A stretch of DNA of 64,000 bases from Variovorax terrae (GCF_022809125.1 NZ_JALGBI010000001.1:1736001-1800000), one strand, 5' to 3'. Positions 1-9,384 are shown, numbered from the stretch's first letter. Made by a program: numbers and translations. The notes: generated by a model from the letters alone, not told the origin.

Positions 1-165
1 GACGCACGGCGACTGGCCTCGAGCACCCACCTCGTTTGGGGTTGCGGCTTCGGTGCCACGAACAACTCCAACAGCATGGACCGCAGCTCCGGTGTGGACG
101 TCGCGGGCCGGCGGACCTACTACTGCAGTGACCGCGAAACGAGTTGCCGGCGCGTCGAGCCTTGA
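1..165 (+). CDS. C-terminal fragment of an unknown protein
   Basis: Frame 1 is open from the left edge to a TGA at 163-165, giving the last 54 residues of a protein that starts outside the window. The tail is rich in Gly, Asn, Ser and Arg and has three Cys residues (motifs VWGCGFG, YYCSD, ETSCRR). This composition looks like a real, possibly exported, protein end rather than random frame. I do not recognise the family. About 200 bases with no credible gene follow before the phosphatase-like gene. The call rests only on an open frame and composition. Confidence 0.35.
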   Translation, partial: DARRLASSTHLVWGCGFGATNNSNSMDRSSGVDVAGRRTYYCSDRETSCRRVEP

Positions 166-362
166 GCTCGCACGCGGCGCTCTTGCGGGCAGGCAGCCGT
201 GATTACAACCTGAGGAGCGGATGAAACCGCATCGAGCGGCGGTTCACGGCACCCCATACTTGAGCAACCTGACGGTCATTGTCGCTTTGTCGTGCTCGCG
301 CTGGCAGAATTGCAGCAAACTTCCGGCCCTCCAATCTCATCCGCGAACATTCAGAGACTCGC

Positions 363-686
363 ATGCTACGTGTGCTATTCATCTGCAGCAGGAACAGGCT
401 TCGCAGTCCTACCGCCGAGAGAGTTTTCTCGACCTTCCCAGGCATTGAAGTGGATTCGGCTGGTCTGGCTCCCGATGCAGAATGCCAACTGAGCGTCGAC
501 CAGGTTGAATGGGCCGAAATCATCTTCGTGATGGAGCGGGCGCATCGGACCAAGTTGATGCAGCAGTTCAGGCGGTCGCTGAACGGCAAGAAGGTCATAT
601 GCCTAGATATTCCGGACAACTATGAATTCATGCAACCCGGGCTTGTGACCTTGCTGGAACGGAAAGTACCCCCGCATTTGCGGTAG
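363..686 (+). CDS. Small low-molecular-weight tyrosine phosphatase-like protein
   Basis: This 107-residue protein begins MLRVLFICSRNRLRSPTAE. It holds the phosphatase P-loop pattern C-x5-R-S near the N-terminus (Cys8, Arg14), as in the low-molecular-weight phosphotyrosine phosphatase fold. The C-terminal part, with LDIPDNYEFM, matches a short bacterial subgroup of about 105-110 residues rather than the classical 150-residue Wzb/YwlE enzymes with a late catalytic DP loop. ATG at 363 was chosen because homology begins there; an open extension runs upstream to 279 but looks non-coding. The gene is isolated, between a partial unknown gene and a RidA relic, in a patch with poorer codon bias than the rest of the window. 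Substrate unknown. Confidence 0.8.
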   Translation: MLRVLFICSRNRLRSPTAERVFSTFPGIEVDSAGLAPDAECQLSVDQVEWAEIIFVMERAHRTKLMQQFRRSLNGKKVICLDIPDNYEFMQPGLVTLLERKVPPHLR

Positions 687-695
687 ACGGGCCAA

Positions 696-994
696 GTTGG
701 AATCCGCCTAGGCGGCACCGTTCCGGACAGCGCCAAGGAACAGATTGATCTGGCCTTCAAGCGTCTGGGCGCGATTCTGGCGCACGAGGGTTTGGGCTTT
801 GAGGATCTGGTTGAGGTGGTGTCTTACCGCGTGCACATCGAGGAGCCGCCCCCCCCCTCCAGTTTCGCGAGATCAAGGAGCGCGACATCACGCGCGACTT
901 CCCGGCATGGACGATCCTGGGTGCGGTGGATCAAAGTTGGGATCTGCTGGAGACCATTCCAGCCTCGCGAAACGAGCTGGCTCACGGCGGCTAA
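696..994 (+). pseudogene. RidA/YjgF-family relic, truncated and frameshifted
   Basis: From 696 the frame reads VGIRLGGTVPDSAKEQ and then LVEVVSYRVHIEE, typical of RidA-family imine/enamine deaminases. Reading then breaks at a run of nine C residues (849-857). The family sequence resumes in another frame from 860 as FREIKERDITRDFPAW and ends at TAA 992-994. The normal N-terminal strand and the C-terminal VEI strand with its conserved Arg/Glu environment are missing. Two defects (lost N-terminus, altered C-terminus) besides the homopolymer shift make a true pseudogene more likely than a sequencing error alone. Family members normally have about 120-130 residues. Confidence 0.75.
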
Positions 995-1344
995 GTACTG
1001 GGGACCGTATAGCCGGTAGCAGAAATCCTCAACCAGCTCTATCCCGAAGAAAGCGCCTGACTTGCTCGGCTCGCTTGCATGTCTCTGCTCAGGGGGTGCA
1101 GCAAAAAGCTCAGCTTCGAGTTCGGCGTTGACCAGAGCCGCGCTTGTAGGTGCATCGGGGAAACGCACTGCATGAATAGAACGGCCCATATCTGCTGTGC
1201 TTAGGCACCACAAACCCCTGGCTGCATAACGGGCAAAGCTCCGCTGGGGAAACGGGCGATACCAGCACGGTAGAGCCTCAATACCAGCAACCGTACCAGC
1301 AATAAATCCTGGCTGTCAACGGACGATCTTGGACGCTAGCAAAC
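995..1344. other. Gene-free stretch beside tRNA-Ser
   Basis: No credible gene is visible. A minus-strand frame is open from 1213 back to 824, but it overlaps the RidA relic and resembles nothing I recognise. Codon choice is unlike the rest of the window, so this looks like decayed accessory DNA. Confidence 0.5.
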
Positions 1345-1381
1345 AAAAAAGCCGGCCCCTAGAGGAGGGTCGGCTTTTTTT
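1345..1381. terminator. Bidirectional intrinsic terminator
   Basis: Stem GCCGGCCC (351-358 of the kilobase) pairs with GGGTCGGC (1367-1374) with one G-U pair around an 8-nt loop. It is flanked by six A on the left and a T run on the right, so it can stop transcription from either side. It lies 44 bases beyond the 3' end of the minus-strand tRNA-Ser, which it probably terminates. Confidence 0.85.
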
Positions 1382-1422
1382 ATGGATATTCTCGGATGCT
1401 ATTGAACATCTAGAGACTGATT

Positions 1423-1515
<93 letters not shown>

Positions 1516-1560
1516 GGAAGCCCTCCATTGTAGCAGCGCCGCAGGCGGGTTTTGCCTGGC

Positions 1561-2478
1561 TCAGGCCGATGTCTTGCTGGTTTGCAGCATTTTCATGGCC
1601 GAGGAAATCAACGTGGACACCTCCGTCATGTTGCTGGGCACAATCAGTGTAGTGGTGGAGTCGTTGGCCACCTTGCTGTAGGCCTCCACAGCCTTTTCGG
1701 CGACCTTCAACTGCACGGCCTGCTCGCCGCCGGGTTGCCGGATGGCGGCCGCGATGCGCTCGATGGCCTGCGCCGTGGCCTCGGCCACCGCCGTGATGGC
1801 GCCGGCCTCGCCCTGGGCATTGTTGATGGCGGCCTGTTTCTCGCCCTCGGAGCGTGCGATGAAGGCTTCGCGCTCGCCAGTGGCGATGTTGATCTGTTCC
1901 TGGCGGCGCCCCTCGGAGGCGGCGATCAGGGCGCGCTTCTCGCGCTCGGCCGTGATCTGCTGCTGCATGGCGTGCAGGATTTCCTTCGGCGGCGTCAGGT
2001 CCTTGATTTCGTAGCGCAGCACCTTCACGCCCCAGTTGAGCGCGGCCTCGTCGATGGCGGCCACCACCTGGGCGTTGATGATGTCGCGTTCCTCGAAGGT
2101 CTTGTCGAGTTCGAGCTTGCCGATCACGCTGCGCAGCGAGGTCTGCGCCAGCTGGGTGACGGCCATGATGTAGTTGGACGAGCCGTAGCTCGCGCGCATC
2201 GGGTCGGTCACCTGGAAGTACAGGATGCCGTCGACCTGCAGTTGCGTGTTGTCGCGCGTGATGCAGACCTGGCTGGGCACGTCGAGCGGAATTTCCTTGA
2301 GCGAGTGCTTGTAGGCCACCCGGTCGACGAAGGGCATCAGGAAGTTCAGGCCGGGCGCCAGCGCGGCGTGGTACTTGCCCAGCCGCTCGACCACCCAGGC
2401 ATTCTGCTGAGGCACGACCTTGATCGAGCGTGAGATGAAGATGACGGCAATGACGAAGATGACGAGGGCGATTTCCAT
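1561..2478 (-). CDS. qmcA: Stomatin/SPFH membrane protein (QmcA-like)
   Basis: This 305-residue protein has an N-terminal hydrophobic helix (residues 1-18), then an SPFH/band-7 domain (about 19-190; motifs VVPQQNAWVVERLGKY and APGLNFLMPFVDRV). A charged Ala/Glu/Gln-rich coiled coil follows (about 190-250), then a short tail. Such proteins oligomerise at the inner membrane and act as scaffolds for proteolysis or quality control. The start at 2478 was chosen because the hydrophobic anchor begins there; the longer upstream frame lies inside the NfeD gene. The NfeD partner sits 25 bases upstream on the same strand, the conserved stomatin-NfeD pair. Confidence 0.93.
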   Translation of the reverse strand: MEIALVIFVIAVIFISRSIKVVPQQNAWVVERLGKYHAALAPGLNFLMPFVDRVAYKHSLKEIPLDVPSQVCITRDNTQLQVDGILYFQVTDPMRASYGSSNYIMAVTQLAQTSLRSVIGKLELDKTFEERDIINAQVVAAIDEAALNWGVKVLRYEIKDLTPPKEILHAMQQQITAEREKRALIAASEGRRQEQINIATGEREAFIARSEGEKQAAINNAQGEAGAITAVAEATAQAIERIAAAIRQPGGEQAVQLKVAEKAVEAYSKVANDSTTTLIVPSNMTEVSTLISSAMKMLQTSKTSA

Positions 2479-2503
2479 GTCTGGCCTTTCTGGGGGCTTG
2501 TGA

Positions 2504-2929
2504 TCAAATCTTGTCGACGACCAGGCGGTTGCCAACGACTTCCGCAACGCGGTGCTGTCCGGTCGATGGCGTGCTGCCGGTGCGCGGCACCACGGTCCAG
2601 CTCGCGCCGCGGTACTTGACGGTGGCGGTGCCGTCCGCGTGCCAGGCCTCCACGAAGACCGTTTCTCCGACATCGAGGTTGACGTCGCGGTTGGCACCCA
2701 CCGGCGGGCCCGGCGGCTGCTTCGTGCGCTTGTAATGCCAGATCGCCACGGCGCCACCGCCGATCACGGCCGCCACCAGCACCTGCACCACCTGGCTCGC
2801 GCCTGCGTGGGCGGCCAGCGCGGCGCAGGCCAGCCCGATGGCCAGCATGAGGAGATAGAACGTCCCGGTGAGCAGCTCGACGACGATGGCGCCGCCGGTC
2901 AACAGCCACCAGAGGGTTGAATCCGTCAT
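2504..2929 (-). CDS. NfeD-like membrane protein
   Basis: This 141-residue protein starts MTDSTLWWLLTGGAIVVE. Three closely spaced hydrophobic segments lie in residues 5-75. They are followed by a C-terminal OB-fold-like soluble domain (about 85-141; VGETVFVEAW, VKYRGASWTVVP). This is the short NfeD form that partners stomatins, without the ClpP-like protease domain of long NfeD proteins. The start at 2929 has a perfect AGGAGG about 5 bases ahead of ATG, so the longer frame to 2989 is rejected. It is probably co-transcribed with the SPFH gene downstream. Confidence 0.9.
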   Translation of the reverse strand: MTDSTLWWLLTGGAIVVELLTGTFYLLMLAIGLACAALAAHAGASQVVQVLVAAVIGGGAVAIWHYKRTKQPPGPPVGANRDVNLDVGETVFVEAWHADGTATVKYRGASWTVVPRTGSTPSTGQHRVAEVVGNRLVVDKI

Positions 2930-3062
2930 GAAACCTCCTCGGTCGTGTATGGGTAGCGCCACATTTTGGGGCAAAAGGGGCCGCGGCAAGAGGCTCGTCG
3001 CGTTATTTCCTTACACTTCGCGCCTGTTTTGCTTTTTTTGCCCCGTCTGCCTGGAGGCCTGC

Positions 3063-5417
3063 ATGAAATTCCGCTTTCCCATTGTCATCATCGACGAAGA
3101 CTTCCGTTCCGAGAATACCTCCGGGCTGGGCATCCGCGCGCTGGCGCAGGCCATCGAGAGCGAGGGCTTCGAAGTGCTGGGGGTCACCAGCTACGGTGAC
3201 CTGAGCCAGTTCGCCCAGCAGCAGTCGCGCGCCAGCGCCTTCATCCTGTCGATCGACGACGAGGAGTTCACGCCGGGCCCGGACCTCGATCCGGCCGTGC
3301 TGAACCTGCGCAGCTTCATCGAGGAGGTGCGTCGCAAGAACTCCGACGTGCCGATCTACGTGTATGGCGAGACCAAGACCTCGCGCCACATGCCCAACGA
3401 CATCCTGCGCGAGCTGCACGGCTTCATCCACATGTTCGAGGACACGCCCGAGTTCGTGGCGCGCCACATCATCCGCGAGGCCAAGAGCTACCTCGAGGGC
3501 GTGCAGCCGCCGTTCTTCAAGGCGTTGCTCGACTACGCGGAAGACGGTTCCTACTCCTGGCACTGCCCGGGCCACTCGGGCGGTGTGGCCTTCCTCAAGA
3601 GCCCCGTGGGCCAGATGTTCCACCAGTTCTTCGGCGAGAACATGCTGCGCGCCGACGTGTGCAATGCCGTGGAGGAGCTCGGCCAGCTACTGGACCATAC
3701 CGGCCCGGTGGCCGCCAGCGAGCGCAATGCGGCGCGCATCTTCAATGCCGACCATTGCTTCTTCGTGACCAACGGCACCAGCACCTCCAACAAGATGGTC
3801 TGGCACCACACGGTGGCGCCGGGTGACGTGGTGGTGGTGGACCGCAACTGCCACAAGTCGATCCTGCACGCGATCATCATGACCGGGGCGATCCCTGTGT
3901 TCATGAAGCCCACGCGCAACCACTTCGGCATCATCGGACCGATCCCGCAGAGCGAGTTCGAGCCGGCGGCCATCCGGGCCAAGATCCGCGCCAACCCGCT
4001 GCTCCAGCATGTGAACGCCGACACCGTGAAGCCGCGCGTGATGACGCTCACGCAGTCCACCTACGACGGCGTGATCTACAACACCGAGACCATCAAGGGC
4101 ATGCTCGACGGCTACGTCGACACGCTGCACTTCGACGAGGCCTGGCTGCCGCACGCCGCCTTCCACCCGTTCTACGGCCCGTACCACGCGATGGGCAAGC
4201 GCCGCGCGCGCCCGAAGGAGTCGCTGGTGTTCGCCACGCAATCCACCCACAAGCTGCTGGCCGGCATCAGCCAGGCCAGCCACGTGCTGGTGCAGGATTC
4301 GCAGAACCGCAAGCTTGACCGGCACCTGTTCAACGAGGCCTACCTGATGCACACCAGCACCAGCCCGCAGTACGCCATCATCGCGAGCTGCGACGTGGCC
4401 GCCGCGATGATGGAGCCGCCCGGCGGCACGGCATTGGTGGAAGAGAGCATCCTGGAGGCGCTCGACTTCCGCCGCGCCATGCGCAAGGTGGAAGAGGAGT
4501 TCGGCAAGGACGAATGGTGGTTCAAGGTCTGGGGGCCCGAGAAGCTGGTGGACGAAGGCATCGGCCGCGCCGAGGACTGGATCATCAAGGGCGAGGCCCG
4601 CACCGCCAAGTGGCACGGCTTCGGCCGGCTGGCCGATGGCTTCAACATGCTGGACCCGATCAAGTCCACCATCGTCACGCCCGGGCTGGACCTCAACGGC
4701 AAGTTCGCCAAGGAGGGCATTCCGGCCAGCATCGTGACCAAGTTCCTGGCCGAGCATGGCGTGATCGTGGAGAAGACCGGCCTCTACAGCTTCTTCATCA
4801 TGTTCACCATCGGCATCACCAAGGGCCGCTGGAACACCCTGCTCACGGCGCTGCAGCAGTTCAAGGACGACTACGACCGCAACCAGCCGATGTGGCGCAT
4901 CCTGCCCGAGTTCTGCCAGCAGCACCCGGTGTACGAGCGCATGGGCCTGCGCGACCTGTGCCAGCATGTGCACGCCCTGTACGCGCGCTACGACATCGCG
5001 CGGCTGACCACCGACATGTACCTGAGCGACCTCACGCCCGGCATGAAGCCGAGCGATGCCTTTGCCTACATCGCGCACCGCAAGACCGAGCGGGTGGAGA
5101 TCGACCACCTGGAAGGCCGCATCGCCACCAGCCTGGTGACGCCTTACCCGCCCGGCATTCCGCTGCTGATCCCGGGCGAGGTGTTCAATAAGAAGATCGT
5201 CGACTACCTCAAGTTCTCGCGCGAGTTCAACGCCCAGTGCCCGGGCTTCGAGACCGATATCCACGGCCTGGTGGAGTTGCAGGACGACCAGGGCAAGGTG
5301 CGCTACTTCGCCGACTGCGTGGCCGAAGGCCCGGTGCTGTCGGCAGCACCGGCGACGACGGGCGAGGCGGTGCTGGTGCAGGTCGGCAACGACGGGCCGT
5401 TTGCGCGCACCCTCTGA
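3063..5417 (+). CDS. Orn/Lys/Arg decarboxylase, biodegradative type
   Basis: This 784-residue, fold type I PLP enzyme decarboxylates a basic amino acid to its polyamine or diamine. Domains in order: N-terminal response-regulator-like wing (about 1-130; FPIVIIDEDFRSENT), PLP large domain (about 160-600) and C-terminal domain. The PLP lysine is K397 in STHKLLAGISQ, and HCPGHSGG and CHKSILHA are family motifs. Length fits E. coli AdiA/CadA/SpeC relatives (710-756). Sequence alone does not tell me whether arginine, lysine or ornithine is the substrate. ATG 3063 follows a CTGGAGG-like ribosome site; an in-frame extension upstream overlaps the divergent NfeD gene and is rejected. It converges with fabI, and an interspersed repeat begins at its stop codon. 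Confidence 0.93.
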   Translation: MKFRFPIVIIDEDFRSENTSGLGIRALAQAIESEGFEVLGVTSYGDLSQFAQQQSRASAFILSIDDEEFTPGPDLDPAVLNLRSFIEEVRRKNSDVPIYVYGETKTSRHMPNDILRELHGFIHMFEDTPEFVARHIIREAKSYLEGVQPPFFKALLDYAEDGSYSWHCPGHSGGVAFLKSPVGQMFHQFFGENMLRADVCNAVEELGQLLDHTGPVAASERNAARIFNADHCFFVTNGTSTSNKMVWHHTVAPGDVVVVDRNCHKSILHAIIMTGAIPVFMKPTRNHFGIIGPIPQSEFEPAAIRAKIRANPLLQHVNADTVKPRVMTLTQSTYDGVIYNTETIKGMLDGYVDTLHFDEAWLPHAAFHPFYGPYHAMGKRRARPKESLVFATQSTHKLLAGISQASHVLVQDSQNRKLDRHLFNEAYLMHTSTSPQYAIIASCDVAAAMMEPPGGTALVEESILEALDFRRAMRKVEEEFGKDEWWFKVWGPEKLVDEGIGRAEDWIIKGEARTAKWHGFGRLADGFNMLDPIKSTIVTPGLDLNGKFAKEGIPASIVTKFLAEHGVIVEKTGLYSFFIMFTIGITKGRWNTLLTALQQFKDDYDRNQPMWRILPEFCQQHPVYERMGLRDLCQHVHALYARYDIARLTTDMYLSDLTPGMKPSDAFAYIAHRKTERVEIDHLEGRIATSLVTPYPPGIPLLIPGEVFNKKIVDYLKFSREFNAQCPGFETDIHGLVELQDDQGKVRYFADCVAEGPVLSAAPATTGEAVLVQVGNDGPFARTL

Positions 5418-5455
5418 AGCTGAAGCGCCGCTTGGAGTGCTATTGATTCAATAGC
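5415..5455 (+). repeat. GCTAY-N7-RTAGC element, copy 1 (degenerate left part)
   Basis: The 17-nt core GCTATTGATTCAATAGC at 5439-5455 is an 8-bp perfect inverted repeat around one base. The expected GTCC 24 nt upstream is replaced by the decarboxylase stop codon region (TGAA), but the middle part resembles copy 5 (GAGTGCTAT). It lies in the 97-base gap between two convergent genes. Confidence 0.7.
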
Positions 5456-5514
5456 GGCCGAGGTCCACTGAACAAGGACATCGGACGTTTTTGATCAAAT
5501 TTCTGTCGAAAAAC

Positions 5515-6324
5515 TCAATGCTGGGCGGCGGGCTCGGCGATGCCGCCCACCACATGGCTGAAGCCGCCATCCACATAGGTGATCTCGGCCGACACGCCTC
5601 CTGCCAGGTCGGACATCAGGAACGCGGCCACGTTGCCCACGTCCTCGATCGTCACGTTGCGGCGGATCGGCGAGGCCTCGGCCACCACCGAGAGGATCTT
5701 GCCGAAGCCCTTGATGCCACTGGCCGCCAGCGTCTTGATCGGGCCGGCGCTGATGCCGTTCACACGCATGCCTCGCCCGTCCGGGGTCCGGCCCAGCGAC
5801 TCGGCCAGATAGCGCACCGAGGCTTCGAGCGAGGCCTTGGCCAGGCCCATGGTGTTGTAGTTGGGCACGGTGCGCACGGCGCCCAGGTAGGTCAGCGTGA
5901 GCAGGGCTGATTTGTCGTTGAGATAGGGCAGAGCGGCCTTGGCCATGGCCGGGAAGCTGTAGGCGCTGATGTCATGCGCGATCTTGAAGCCTTCGCGGCT
6001 CAGGCCTTCGAGGAAGTCGCCGGCGATCGCCTCGCGCGGCGCATAGCCGATGCTGTGCACGAAGCCGTCGAAGCGGGGCCAGGCCTGCGACAGGTCGGCA
6101 AACAGCTTGGCGATCTGGGCATCGTCGCCCACATCGCAGTCGAACACCAGCTTGGAGCCGAAGTCGGCCGCGAATTCGGTGATGCGGTCCTTGAAGCGCT
6201 CGCCGACGTAGCTGAAAGCCAGCTCCGCGCCTTGTTCGTGGCAGGCCTTGGCGATGCCATAGGCGATGGAGCGGTTGGACAAAACACCCGTGATCAGCAA
6301 TTTTTTGCCAGCGAGAAAACCCAT
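5515..6324 (-). CDS. fabI: Enoyl-[acyl-carrier-protein] reductase (NADH)
   Basis: FabI performs the last step of each fatty-acid elongation cycle. The 269-residue protein begins [19 protein letters not shown], whose [15 protein letters not shown] segment is the FabI dinucleotide site. The catalytic residues fall at Tyr146, Tyr156 and Lys163 (YNTMGLAK), the same numbers as in the E. coli enzyme. It is divergent from yejA, with only 37 bases between the start codons, so their promoters must overlap or lie within coding sequence. It is the likely only enoyl-ACP reductase seen here and a triclosan/isoniazid-class target in other bacteria. Confidence 0.97.
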   Translation of the reverse strand: MGFLAGKKLLITGVLSNRSIAYGIAKACHEQGAELAFSYVGERFKDRITEFAADFGSKLVFDCDVGDDAQIAKLFADLSQAWPRFDGFVHSIGYAPREAIAGDFLEGLSREGFKIAHDISAYSFPAMAKAALPYLNDKSALLTLTYLGAVRTVPNYNTMGLAKASLEASVRYLAESLGRTPDGRGMRVNGISAGPIKTLAASGIKGFGKILSVVAEASPIRRNVTIEDVGNVAAFLMSDLAGGVSAEITYVDGGFSHVVGGIAEPAAQH

Positions 6325-6361
6325 AGCTCAGTCCTCAGGAAAAATCTTGCAGAATTGTCGC

Positions 6362-8239
6362 ATGCGATGTTTGCTGGCTTTCCTGATGTGCGCCGCGGGC
6401 GCGGCGACGAGCGGCGCGGCCTGGTCCGCGTATGCCTATGAGCCCTATGGCGAGCTGAAGTACCCGGCCGGCTTCACCCATTTCTCCTACGTCAACCCGG
6501 ACGCGCCCAAGGGCGGCAGCATGGTGCTGGTGCCGCCGTGGCGGGTGCAGACCTTCGATAAGTTCAACCCGTTCACGCTCAAGGGCACGGCCGCGCCGGG
6601 GCTGGCCGAGCTGATGTTCGAGTCGCTGCTGACCGGCGCCGCCGACGATGCGACCGGCGGCTACGGCCTGCTGGCCGAGGATGTGGCGGTGGCGCCCGAC
6701 AGGATGTCGGTGACGTTCCGCCTCAACCCGGCGGCGCGCTTTCACAATGGCGACCCGGTGCTCGCCGCCGACGTGAAGTATTCGTTCGACACGCTGATCA
6801 GCAAGCAGGCGGCGCCGCAGTACCGCAGCATCTTCGAGGACGTGAAGGCCGCCACCGTGCTTGGCCCGCGCGAGGTGCGCTTCGATTTCGCCAAGCTCAA
6901 CCTGGAGCTGCCCATGGTGGTGGGCAGCATGCCGGTGTTCTCGCGCCAGTGGGGCATGAGCCAGGGCGTGCGCAAGCCGTTCGACCAGATCGTGACGGAC
7001 ACGCCCATCGGCAGCGGCCCGTACCGGATCGACCGCAGCGACTTTGGCCGCGACATCACCTACCGGCGCGACCCCAACTACTGGGCCCGCCAACTCAATG
7101 TGCGCGTCGGCCAGTTCAACTTCGAGACCATCACCTACAGGATGTACAAGGACTCGACCGCCAGCCGCGAAGGGTTGAAGGCCGGCGAGTTCGATTTCTT
7201 CCAGGAGTCGGTCTCGCGCGACTGGGCGCGCGCCTACACGGGCAAGGTGTTCGAGCGCGGCGAGGTGGTCAAGCGCGAGTTTCCGCACCAGAACGTGCCG
7301 GATTTCCAGGCCTACGTCTTCAATCTGCGGGAGCCCAAGTTCCAGGACGTGCGGGTGCGCAAGGCCATTGCCCTGGCGATGGACTTCGAGTGGATGAACC
7401 GCCAGCTCTTCTACAACTCGTACACCCGGGCCCGCGGCTATTTCGGTGGCCAGACCACGCCCGACGGCTTTGGCGTGCAGGGCCTGCCCGGCCCGGACGA
7501 GCTGGCCCTGCTGGAGCCCCTGCGCGCCCAGCTGCCGCCCGAGGTGTTCGGCCCCGCGCCGGAGCCACCGCGCACCGACACGCCCGAAGGCCTGCGCGGC
7601 AACCTGCGCGAGGCGCAGGCCCTGCTCAAGGCCGCGGGCTGGACCTACCGCGACGGTGCCCTGCGCAACGCCAAGGGCGAGCCCTTCACCATGGAATTCA
7701 TCGACAGCCAGGGGCCGAGCATCCTGCGTTTGCTGGCACCCTACATGAAGGCGCTCGAGAAGCTGGGCATCAAGCTGACCTACCGGCCGGTCGACTTCGC
7801 GCTCCTGCTGCAGCGCCTGCAGACCTTCCGGTTCGACTTTGGCAGCATGCGCATTCCCGGCTCGTCAAGCCCGAGCGCCACCGCGTTGCAGGAGATGTTC
7901 AGCAGCAAGGCGGCCGACACCGAGGGCTCGAGCAACCAGTGGGGCCTGAAGAGCCCGGCCGTCGATGCGCTGATCGCCAAGGTGGCGCAGGCCCAGACCC
8001 GCCAGCAGCTGCGCACCGCCATCCGGGCGCTCGACCGGGTGCTGCTGAACGGCTGGTACAGCGTGCCGATGTGGTATTCGGGCGTGTTCCGCGTGGCCTA
8101 CCGCCCGGCCAAGTTCGAGCTGCCCCCGGTCGTGCCGCCGTACTACCAGCCCGAGCTCTGGGCGCTCAGTACCTGGTGGGGCTCGAAGCCAAACCTGGCG
8201 GCGGTGCCCGCCCCCAACCCGACGGGAGCCAAGCCATGA
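6362..8239 (+). CDS. yejA: Peptide ABC transporter, periplasmic binding protein (YejA-like)
   Basis: This 625-residue SBP family 5 protein has a hydrophobic signal peptide (MRCLLAFLMCAAGAATSGAAWSAYA, shown here only as residues 1 to about 25; cleavage near AYA). The mature part begins YEPYGELKYPAGFTHFSY and continues with the family motifs NPDAPKGG and FNPFTLKG. Length matches YejA (about 600) rather than OppA/DppA (about 540). The start was set at 6362 because the signal peptide begins there. It is the first gene of yejABEF and overlaps yejB by ATGA. It probably binds oligopeptides; in enterobacteria this system also imports microcin C and gives resistance to antimicrobial peptides. Confidence 0.92.
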   Translation: MRCLLAFLMCAAGAATSGAAWSAYAYEPYGELKYPAGFTHFSYVNPDAPKGGSMVLVPPWRVQTFDKFNPFTLKGTAAPGLAELMFESLLTGAADDATGGYGLLAEDVAVAPDRMSVTFRLNPAARFHNGDPVLAADVKYSFDTLISKQAAPQYRSIFEDVKAATVLGPREVRFDFAKLNLELPMVVGSMPVFSRQWGMSQGVRKPFDQIVTDTPIGSGPYRIDRSDFGRDITYRRDPNYWARQLNVRVGQFNFETITYRMYKDSTASREGLKAGEFDFFQESVSRDWARAYTGKVFERGEVVKREFPHQNVPDFQAYVFNLREPKFQDVRVRKAIALAMDFEWMNRQLFYNSYTRARGYFGGQTTPDGFGVQGLPGPDELALLEPLRAQLPPEVFGPAPEPPRTDTPEGLRGNLREAQALLKAAGWTYRDGALRNAKGEPFTMEFIDSQGPSILRLLAPYMKALEKLGIKLTYRPVDFALLLQRLQTFRFDFGSMRIPGSSSPSATALQEMFSSKAADTEGSSNQWGLKSPAVDALIAKVAQAQTRQQLRTAIRALDRVLLNGWYSVPMWYSGVFRVAYRPAKFELPPVVPPYYQPELWALSTWWGSKPNLAAVPAPNPTGAKP

Positions 8240-9267
8240 CCGCCTACATCGCGCGCCGCCTGCTGCTGATGGTGCCCACGCTGTTCGGCGTGATGCTGAT
8301 GACTTTCCTGGTGATCCAGTTCGTGCCGGGCGGGCCGGTCGAGCAGATGGTGGCTCAGATCAAGGGCCGCGACAGCATGCGCGAGGCCGGCGGCTCGGGC
8401 TCGGGCTACCGCGGCGCCCAGGGCGTGGATGCCAAGCGGCTCGAGGAGATCAAGGCGCTGTATGGCTTCGATAAGCCGGCCCACGAGCGCTTCTGGCAGA
8501 TGATCGGGCAACTGGCGCGCTTCGACCTGGGCAAGAGCTTCTTCTACCCCAAGGACGTCTGGCAACTGGTGAAGGAGAAGCTGCCGGTCTCCGTCAGCCT
8601 CGGGCTCTGGACCTTCTTCCTGAGCTACCTGATCTCGGTGCCGCTGGGCATCGCCAAGGCGGTGCGCGCCGGCACGCGCTTCGACACGCTGACCAGCCTG
8701 GTCGTGCTGGTGGGCTATGCGATCCCGGGCTTCGTGCTCGGCGTGGCGCTGCTGGTGATCTTCGGCGGGCAGCTCCAGTGGTTTCCGCTGCGCGGGCTGA
8801 CCTCCCCCAACTGGGACCAGCTCGGCTGGGGCGCGCGGATCGTGGACTACCTCTGGCACATCACGCTGCCGGTCACGGCCAGCGTGCTCGGCGCCTTCGC
8901 GGTGACCACCATGCTGACCAAGAATGCTTTTCTTGAGGAGATCCGCAAGCAGTACGTGCTGACGGCGCGCGCCAAGGGTCTGAGCGAGCGCAAGGTGCTC
9001 TGGAAGCATGTGTTCCGCAACGCGCTGATCCCGCTGGTGACGGGGTTCCCGGCGGCCTTCATCGGCGCCTTCTTCGCCGGCTCGCTGCTGATCGAGACGC
9101 TGTTCTCGCTCGACGGCCTGGGCCTGCTGTCCTACGAGTCGGTGATGCGGCGCGACTACCCCGTGGTGCTGGGCACGCTGTACCTGTTCACGCTGATCGG
9201 GCTGGTGACCAAGCTCCTGAGCGACCTCTGTTATGTCTGGGTGGATCCGCGTGTTAAGTTTGACTAG
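8236..9267 (+). CDS. yejB: Peptide ABC transporter permease (YejB-like)
   Basis: This 343-residue inner-membrane permease starts MTAYIARRLLLMVPTLFGVM and has about six membrane helices. It carries the permease EAA loop (TARAKGLSERKVLWKHVFRNA), which contacts the ATPase. An additional charged loop after the first helix (residues 37-75) is typical of YejB. Its start overlaps the yejA stop (ATGA), implying coupled translation. It forms the membrane channel with YejE. Confidence 0.94.
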   Translation: MTAYIARRLLLMVPTLFGVMLMTFLVIQFVPGGPVEQMVAQIKGRDSMREAGGSGSGYRGAQGVDAKRLEEIKALYGFDKPAHERFWQMIGQLARFDLGKSFFYPKDVWQLVKEKLPVSVSLGLWTFFLSYLISVPLGIAKAVRAGTRFDTLTSLVVLVGYAIPGFVLGVALLVIFGGQLQWFPLRGLTSPNWDQLGWGARIVDYLWHITLPVTASVLGAFAVTTMLTKNAFLEEIRKQYVLTARAKGLSERKVLWKHVFRNALIPLVTGFPAAFIGAFFAGSLLIETLFSLDGLGLLSYESVMRRDYPVVLGTLYLFTLIGLVTKLLSDLCYVWVDPRVKFD

Positions 9268-9352
9268 CCCCCCCGTTGCCGCCTGTGGCGGCCTCCCCCC
9301 TAAGGGGGGCAACGCCAGTGGCCCGGCGAAGCCGGTTCCACGGCGTTCCTGG
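9264..9352 (+). repeat. Long hairpin repeat, copy 1 (between yejB and yejE)
   Basis: This starts at the yejB stop. It has hairpin GCCGCCtgtGGCGGC, then CCCCCC-TAA-GGGGGG, then CCGGC-GAA-GCCGG followed by GTTCCACGGCG. The same order of parts recurs at 39733-39824 (minus) and 52259-52347 (plus). It fills most of the 117-base gap inside an otherwise overlapping operon. Confidence 0.85.
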
Positions 9353-9384
9353 GTTGAGCTGCTTCGTTCGCAGGGAGGGGCGGC

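Noticed and set aside
824..1213. Minus-strand frame beside the RidA relic
   Set aside because: It overlaps recognisable RidA sequence on the other strand, has no family resemblance I can name and no ribosome site.
2868..3062. Upstream in-frame extension of the decarboxylase
   Set aside because: It would overlap the divergent NfeD gene and adds residues without family similarity; ATG 3063 has a ribosome site.
9264..9384. Long repeats as insertion sequence ends
   Set aside because: No transposase gene lies between or near copies, and each is a short self-contained hairpin unit.
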